A DNA stretch of 64,000 nucleotides from Chrysogorgia sp. JL179-B06 (taxonomy: Eukaryota > Cnidaria > Anthozoa > Scleralcyonacea > Chrysogorgiidae). The position numbers were made by a program, and so were the translations under genes. This document shows, piece after piece, positions 55,957 through 64,000 of the stretch; position 1 is the first letter of the stretch, and the number at the start of each line of letters is the position of its first letter. The stretch is taken from assembly GCA_035772405.1 (NCBI GenBank), contig JAYKKM010000450.1, forward strand, positions 2,481,001 through 2,545,000. The letters are read 5' to 3'. The notes beneath the pieces were generated by a model. The model had not been told where the DNA came from and made no database searches. It worked only from the letters and a program-made list of their open reading frames with translations.

Positions 55957-58900
55957 GCCTAATCCTGAACCCAATCCTGAACCCAATCCTGAACCCAATC
56001 CTGAACCCAATCCTGAACCCAATCCTGAACCCAATCCTGAACCCAATCCTGAACCCAATCCTGAACCCAATCCTGAACCTAATCCTGAACCTAATCCTGA
56101 ACCTAATCCTGAACCTAATCCTGAACCTAATCCTGAACCTAATCCTGAACCTAATCCTGAACCTAATCCTGAACCTAATCCTGAACCTAATCCTGAACAT
56201 AATCCTGATCCTAATCCTGATCCTAATCCTGAACCTAATCCTGAACCTAATCCTGAACCTAATCCTGAACCTAATCCTGAACCTAATCCTGAACCTAATC
56301 CTGAACCTAATCCTGAACCTAATCCTGAACCTAATCCTGAACCTAATCCTGAACCTAATCCTGACCTAATCCTGAACCTAATCCTGAACCTAATCCTGAA
56401 CCTAATCCTGAACCTAATCCTGAACCTAATCCTGAACCTAATCCTGAACCTAATCCTGAACCTAATCCTGAACCTAATCCTGAACCTAATCCTGAACCTA
56501 ATCCTGAACCTAATCCTGAACCTAATCCTGAACCTAATCCTGAACCTAATCCTGAACCTAATCCTGAACCTAATCCTGAACCTAATCCTGAACCTAATCC
56601 TGAACCTAATCCTGAACCTAATCCTGAACCTAATCCATGAACCTAATCCTGAACCTAATCCTGAACCTAATCCTGAACCTAAATCCTGAACCTAATCCTG
56701 AACCTAATCCTGAACCTAATCCTGATACCTAATCCTGAACCTAATCCTGAACCTAATCCTGAACCTAATCCTGAACCTAATCCTGAACCTAATCCTGAAC
56801 CTAATCCTGAACCTAATCCTGAACCTAATCCTGAACCTAATCCTGAACCTAATCCTGAACCTAATCCTGAACCTAATCCTGAACCTAATCCTGAACCTAA
56901 TCCTGAACCCTAATCCTGAACCTAATCACTGAACCTAATCCTGAACCTAATCCTGAAACCTAATCCTGAACCTAATCCTGAACCTAATCCTGAACCTAAT
57001 CCTGAACCTAATCCTGAACCTAATCCTGAACCTAATCCTGAACCTAATCCTGAACCTAATCCTGAACCTAATCCTGAACCTAATCCTGAACCTAATCCTG
57101 AACCTAATCCTGAACCTAATCCTGAACCTAATCCTGAACCTAATCCTGAACCTAATCCTGAACCTAATCCTGAACCTAATCCTGAACCTAATCCTGAACC
57201 TAATCCTGAACCTAATCCTGAACCTAATCCTGAACCTAATCCTGAACCTAATCCTGAACCTAATCCTGAAACCTAATCCTGAACCTAATCCTGAACCTAA
57301 TCCTGAACCTAATCCTGAACCTAATCCTGAACCTAATCCTGAACCTAATCCTGAACCTAAACCTGAACACTAATCCTGAACCTAATCCTGAACCTAATCC
57401 TGAACCTAATCCTGAACCTAATCCTGAACCTAATCCTGAACCTAATCCTGAACCTAATCCTGAACCTAATCCTGAACCTAATCCTGAACCTAATCCTGAA
57501 CCTAATCCTGAACCTAATCCTGAACCTAATCCTGAACCTAATCCTGAACCTAATCCTGAACCTAATCCTGAACCTAATCCTGAACCTAATCCTGAACCTA
57601 ATCCTGAACCTAATCCTGAACCTAATCCTGAACCAAATCCTGAACCTAATCCTGAACCTAATCCTGAACCTAATCCTGAACCTAATCCTGAACCTAATCC
57701 TGAACCTAATCCTGAACCTAATCCTGAACCTAATCCTGAACCTATTCCTGAACCTAATCCTGAACCTAATCCTGAACCTAATCCTGAACCTAATCCTGAA
57801 CCTAATCCTGAACCTAATCCTGAACCTAATCCTGAACCTAATCCTGAACCTAATCCTGAACCTAATCCTTGAACCTAATCCTGAACCTAATCCTGAACCT
57901 AATCCTGAACCTAATCCTGAAACCTAATCCTGAACCTAATCCTGAACCTAATCCTGAACCTAATCCTGAACCTAATCCTGAACCTAATCCTGAACCTAAT
58001 CCTGAACCTAATCCTGAACCTAATCCTGAACCTTAATCCTGAACCTAATCCTGAACCTAATCCTGAACCTAATCCTGAACCTAATCCTGAACCTAATCCT
58101 GAACCTAATCCTGAACCTAATCCTGAACCTAATCCTGAACCTAATCCTGAACCTAATCCTGAAACCCTAATCCTGAACCTAATCCTGAACCTAATCCTGA
58201 ACCTAATCCTGAACCTAATCCTGAACCTAATCCTGAAACCTAATCCTGAACCTAATCCTGAACCTAATCCTGAACCTAATCCTGAAACCTAATCCTGAAC
58301 CTATAATCTGAACCTAATCCTGAACCTAATCCTGAACCTAATCCTGAACCTAATCCTGAACCTAATCCTGAACCTAATCCTGAAACCTAATCCTGAACCT
58401 AATCCTGAACCTAATCCTGAACCTAATCCTGAACCTAATCCTGAACCTAATCCTGAACCTAATCCTGAACCTAATCCTGAACCTAATCCTGAACCTAATC
58501 CTGAAACCTAATCCTGAACCTAATCCTGAACCTAATCCTGAACCTAATCCTGAACCTAATCCTGAACCTAATCCTGAACCTAATCCTGAACCTAATCCTG
58601 AACCTAATCCTGAACCTAATCCTGAACCTAATCCTGAACCTAATCCTGAACCTAATCCTGAACCTAATCCTGAACCTAATCCTGAACCTAATCCTGAACC
58701 TAATCCTGAACCTAATCCTGAACCTAATCCTGAACCTAATCCTGAACCTAATCCTGAACCTAATCCTGAACCTAATCCTGAACCTAATCCTGAACCTAAT
58801 CCTGAACCTAATCCTGAACCTAATCCTGAACCTAATCCTGAACCTAATCCTGAACCTAATCCTGAACCTAATCCTGAACCTAATCCTGAACCTAATCCTG

Positions 58901-61900
58901 AACCTAATCCTGAACCTAATCCTGAACCTAATCCTGAACCTAATCCTGAACCTAATCCTGAACCTAATCTTGAACCTAATCCTGAACCTAATCCTGAACC
59001 TAATCCTGAACCTAATCCTGAACCTAATCCTGAACCTAATCCTGAACCTAATCCTGAACCTAATCCTGAACCTAATCCTGAACCTAATCCTGAACCTAAT
59101 CCTGAACCTAATCCTGAACCTAATCCTGAACCTAATCCTGAAACCTAATCCTGAACCTAATCCTGAACCTAATCCTGAACCTAATCCTGAACCTAATCCT
59201 GAACCTAATCCTGAACCTAATCCTGAACCTAATCCTGAACCTAATCCTGAACCTAATCCTGAACCTAATCCTGAACCTAATCCTGAACCTAATCCTGAAC
59301 CTAATCCTGAACCTAATCCTGAACCTAATCCTGAACCTAATCCTGAACCTAATCCTGAACCTAATCCTGAACCTAATCCTGAACCTAATCCTGAACCTAA
59401 TCCTGAACCTAATCCTGAACCTAATCCTGAACCTAATCCTGTAACCTAATCCTGAACCTAATCCTGAACCTAATCCTGAAACCTAATCCTGAACCTAATC
59501 CTGAACCTAATCTCTGAACCTAATCCTGAACCTAATCCTGAACCTAATCCTGACCTAATCCTGAACCTAATCATGAACCTAATCCTGAACCTAATCCTGA
59601 ACCTAATCCTGAACCTAATCCTGAACCTAATCCTGAACCTAATCCTGAACCTAATCCTGAACCTAATCCTGAACCTAATCCTGAACCTAATCCTGAACCT
59701 AATCCTGAACCTAATCCTGAACCTTAATCCTGAACCTAATCCTGAACCTAATCCTGAACCTAATCCTGAACCTAATCCTGAACCTAATCCTGAACCTAAT
59801 CCTGAACCTAATCCTGAACCTAATCCTGAACCTAATCCTGAACCTAATCCTGAACCTAATCCTGAACCTAATCCTGAACCTAATCCTGAACCTAATCCTG
59901 AACCTAATCCTGAACCTAATCCTGAACCTAATCCTGAACCTAATCCTGAACCTAATCCTGAACCTAATCCTGAACCTAATCCTGAACCTAATCCTGAACC
60001 TAATCCTGAACCTAATCCTGAAACCTAATCCTGAACCTAATCCTGAACCTAATCCTGAACCTTAATCCTGAACCTAATCCTGAACCTAATCCTGAACCTA
60101 ATCCTGAACCTAATCCTGAACCTAATCCTGAACCTAATCCTGAACCTAATCCTGAACCTAATCCTGAACCTAATCCTGAACCTAATCCTGAACCTAATCC
60201 TGAACCTAATCCTGAACCTAATCCTGAACCTAATCCTGAACCTAATCCTGAACCTAATCCTGAACCTAATCCTGAACCTAATCCTGAACCTAATCCTGAA
60301 CCTAATCCTGAACTACTATCCTGAACCTAATCCTGAACCTAATCCTGAACCTAATCCTGAACCTAATCCTGAACCTAATCCTGAACCTAATCTGAACCTA
60401 ATCCTGAACCTAATCCTGAACCTAATCCTGAAACCTAATCCTGAACCTAATCCTGAAACCTAATCCTGAACCTAATCCTGAACTAATCCTGAACCTAATC
60501 CTGAACCTAATCCTGAACCTCATCCTGAAACCTAATCCTGAACCTAATCCTGAACCTAATCCTGAACCTAATCCTGAATAATCCTGAACCTAATCCTGAA
60601 CCTATATCCTGAACCTAATCCTGAACCTAATCCTGAACCTAATCCTGAACCTAAATCCTGAACCTAATCCTGAACCTAATCCTGAACCTAATCCTGAACC
60701 TAATCCTGAACCTAATCCTGAACCTAATCCTGAACCTAATCCTGAACCTAATCCTGAACCTAATCCTGAACCTAATCCTGAACCTAATCCTGAACCTAAT
60801 CCTGAACCTAATCCTGAACCTAATCCTGAACCTAATCCTGAACCTAATCCTGAACCTAATCCTGAAACCTAATCCTGAACCTAATCCTGAACCTAATCAT
60901 GAAACCTAATCCTGAACCTAATCCTGAACCTAATCCTGAACCTAATCCTGAACCTAATCCTGAACCTAATCCTGAACCTAATCCTGAACCTAATCCTGAA
61001 CCTAATCCTGAACCTAATCCTGAACCTAATCCTGAACCTAATCCTGAAACCTAATCCTGAACCTAATCCTGAACCTAATCCTGAACTAATCCTGACCTAA
61101 TCCTGAACCTAATCCTGAACCTAATCCTGAACCTAATCCTGAACCTAATCCTGACCTAATCCTGACCTAATCCTGAACCTAATCCTGACCTAATCCTGAA
61201 CCTAATCCTGAACCTAATCCTGAACCTAATCCTGAACCTAATCCTGAACCTAATCCTGAACCTAATCCTGAACCTAATCCTGAACCTAATCCTGAACCTA
61301 ATCCTGAACCTAATCCTGAACCTAATCCTGAACCTAATCCTGAACCTAATCCTGAACCTAATCCTGAACCTAATCCTGAACCTAATCCTGAACCTAATCC
61401 TGAACCTAATCCTGAACCTAATCCTGAACCTAATCCTGAACCTAATCCTGAACCTAATCCTGAACCTAATCCTGAACCTAATCCTGAACCTAATCCTGAA
61501 CCTAATCCTGAACCTAATCCTGAACCTAATCCTGAACCTAATCCTGAACCTAATCCTGAAACCTAATCCTGAACCTAATCCTGAACCTAATCCTGAACCT
61601 AATCCTGAACCTAATCCTGAACCTAATCCTGAACCTAATCCTGAACCTAATCCTGAACCTAATCCTGAACCTAATCCTGAACCTAATCCTGAACCTAATC
61701 CTGAACCTAATCCTGAACCTAATCCTGAACCTAATCCTGAACCTAATCCTGAACCTAATCCTGAACCTAATCCTGAACCTAATCCTGAACCTAATCCTGA
61801 ACCTAATCCTGAACCTAATCCTGAACCTAATCCTGAACCTAATCCTGAACCTAATCCTGAACCTAATCCTGAACCTAATCCTGAACCTAATCCTGAACCT

Positions 61901-64000
61901 AATCCTGAACCTAATCCTGAACCTAATCCTGAACCTAATCCTGAACCTAATCCTGAACCTAATCCTGAACCTAATCCTGAACCTAATCCTGAACCTAATC
62001 CTGAACCTAATCCTGAACCTAATCCTGAACCTAATCCTGAACCTAATCCTGAACCTAATCCTGAACCTAATCCTGAACCTAATCCTGAACCTAATCCTGA
62101 ACCTAATCCTGAACCTAATCCTGAAACCTAATCCTGAACCTAATCCTGAACCTAATCCTGAACCTAATCCTGAACCTAATCCTGAACCTAATCCTGAACC
62201 TAATCCTGAACCTAATCCTGAACCTAATCCTGAACCTAATCCTGAACCTAATCCTGAACCTAATCCTGAACCTAATCCTGAACCTAATCCTGAACCTAAT
62301 CCTGAACCTAATCCTGAACCTAATCCTGAACCTAATCCTGAACCTAATCCTGAACCTAATCCTGAACCTAATCCTGAACCTAATCCTGAACCTAATCCTG
62401 AACCTAATCCTGAACCTAATCCTGAACCTAATCCTGAACCTAATCCTGAACCTAATCCTGAACCTAATCCTGAACCTAATCCTGAACCTAATCCTGAACC
62501 TAATCCTGAACCTAATCCTGAACCTAATCCTGAACCTAATCCTGAACCTAATCCTGAACCTAATCCTGAACCTAATCCTGAACCTAATCCTGAACCTAAT
62601 CCTGAACCTAATCCTGAACCTAATCCTGAACCTAATCCTGAACCTAATCCTGAACCTAATCCTGAACCTAATCCTGAACCTAATCCTGAACCTAATCCTG
62701 AACCTAATCCTGAACCTAATCCTGAACCTAATCCTGAACCTAATCCTGAACCTAATCCTGAACCTAATCCTGAACCTAATCCTGAACCTAATCCTGAACC
62801 TAATCCTGAACCTAATCCTGAACCTAATCCTGAACTAATCCTGAACCTAATCCTGAACCTAATCCTGAACCTAATCCTGAACCTAATCCTGAACCTAATC
62901 CTGAACCTAATCCTGAACCTAATCCTGAACCTAATCCTGAACCTAATCCTGAACCTAATCCTGAACCTAATCCTGAACCTAATCCTGAACCTAATCCTGA
63001 ACCTAATCCTGAACCTAATCCTGAACCTAATCCTGAACCTAATCCTGAACCTAATCCTGAACCTAATCCTGAACCTAATCCTGAACCTAATCCTGAACCT
63101 AATCCTGAACCTAATCCTGAACCTAATCCTGAACCTAATCCTGAACCTAATCCTGAACCTAATCCTGAACCTAATCCTGAACCTAATCCTGAACCTAATC
63201 CTGAACCTAATCCTGAACCTAATCCTGAACCTAATCCTGAACCTAATCCTGAACCTAATCCTGAACCTAATCCTGAACCTAATCCTGAACCTAATCCTGA
63301 ACCTAATCCTGAACCTAATCCTGAACCTAATCCTGAACCTAATCCTGAACCTAATCCTGAACCTAATCCTGAACCTAATCCTGAACCTAATCCTGAACCT
63401 AATCCTGAACCTAATCCTGAACCTAATCCTGAACCTAATCCTGAACCTAATCCTGAACCTAATCCTGAACCTAATCCTGAACCTAATCCTGAAACCTAAT
63501 CCTGAACCTAATCCTGAACCTAATCCTGAACCTAATCCTGAACCTAATCCTGAACCTAATCCTGAACCTAATCCTGAACCTAATCCTGAACCTAATCCTG
63601 AACCTAATCCTGAACCTAATCCTGAACCTAATCCTGAACCTAATCCTGAACCTAATCCTGAACCTAATCCTGAACCTAATCCTGAACCTAATCCTGAACC
63701 TAATCCTGAACCTAATCCTGAACCTAATCCTGAACCTAATCCTGAACCTAATCCTGAACCTAATCCTGAACCTAATCCTGAACCTAATCCTGAACCTAAT
63801 CCTGAACCTAATCCTGAACCTAATCCTGAACCTAATCCTGAACCTAATCCTGAACCTAATCCTGAACCTAATCCTGAACCTAATCCTGAACCTAATCCTG
63901 AACCTAATCCTGAACCTAATCCTGAACCTAATCCTGAACCTAATCCTGAACCTAATCCTGAACCTAATCCTGAACCTAATCCTGAACCTAATCCTGAACC
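55957..64000. repeat. 12-bp telomere-like satellite (CCTAATCCTGAA), over 8 kb
   Basis: About 670 copies of a 12-bp unit made of two hexamers, CCTAAT and CCTGAA (minus strand ATTAGG, TTCAGG), reaching the right edge. The first ten units carry CCCAAT (to about 56,078), then CCTAAT takes over; CCTGAT variants are at about 56,199-56,222. One-base slips (GAAACC, GACC, CCTTAAT) are scattered. Pro-Glu-Asn or Leu-Ile frames are artefacts of the period. Confidence 0.98.

Noticed and set aside
55895..56689. Long frame reading repeated Asn-Pro-Glu-Pro then Leu-Ile-Leu-Asn
   Set aside because: The 12-bp unit has no stop in some frames, so any tract gives long ORFs. The frame changes at every one-base slip and there is no gene signal. 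The same holds for 58,970-59,449 and 59,573-60,028.

Overview
The window is animal (metazoan) nuclear DNA. Genes are split by many GT-AG introns, the proteins are typical of animals (CaMKI, UPF2, CNBP-type zinc knuckle proteins, an FBA-type F-box protein), and the intergenic and intronic DNA is full of tRNA-derived SINEs, foldback/MITE elements and satellites. There is no sign of operons, phage or bacterial genes. The species cannot be fixed from the sequence; an invertebrate, possibly a cnidarian or another early-branching animal, is my guess only.

Layout. (1) About 1-5,600, minus strand: the 5' half of a CaMKI kinase gene, seven exons including a 23-nt microexon, running off the left edge. 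(2) 5,600-12,200: intergenic DNA with SINEs, a large TA-flanked foldback element and telomere-like patches. (3) 12,238-16,466, plus: a three-exon CCHC zinc knuckle protein (135 aa, 4 knuckles). (4) 16,790-18,190: decayed Penelope-like and non-LTR retroelement pieces. (5) 19,904-23,700, plus: a paralogous zinc knuckle protein (201 aa, 8 knuckles). (6) 23,687-35,350: a head-to-tail tandem duplication of a roughly 5.7-6.0 kb unit. Each copy carries an intact three-exon F-box/FBA gene on the minus strand, tail-to-tail with the zinc knuckle gene. (7) 35,980 to beyond 64,000, plus: UPF2, the nonsense-mediated decay factor, of which 17 exons (486 codons) are visible. Its introns hold several unrelated tandem arrays: 20-bp, 36-bp, 17-bp and 46-bp units, GGTGAT-like repeats, and a 12-bp telomere-like array that fills the last 8 kb and continues past the edge.

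The genes do not form one pathway: calcium signalling, nucleic-acid binding, SCF ubiquitin ligase substrate recognition, and mRNA surveillance. The more distinctive points are the fresh F-box duplication with a readable junction and changes at the predicted sugar-binding loop, the tandem zinc knuckle paralogues with different knuckle counts, a possible small secreted-peptide gene nested in a UPF2 intron, a nested MITE whose target site can be compared with a sibling copy, several non-autonomous DNA transposons with clean target-site duplications, and the long 12-bp array. Exon borders were read by eye from splice sites and reading-frame continuity; no transcript data were available.
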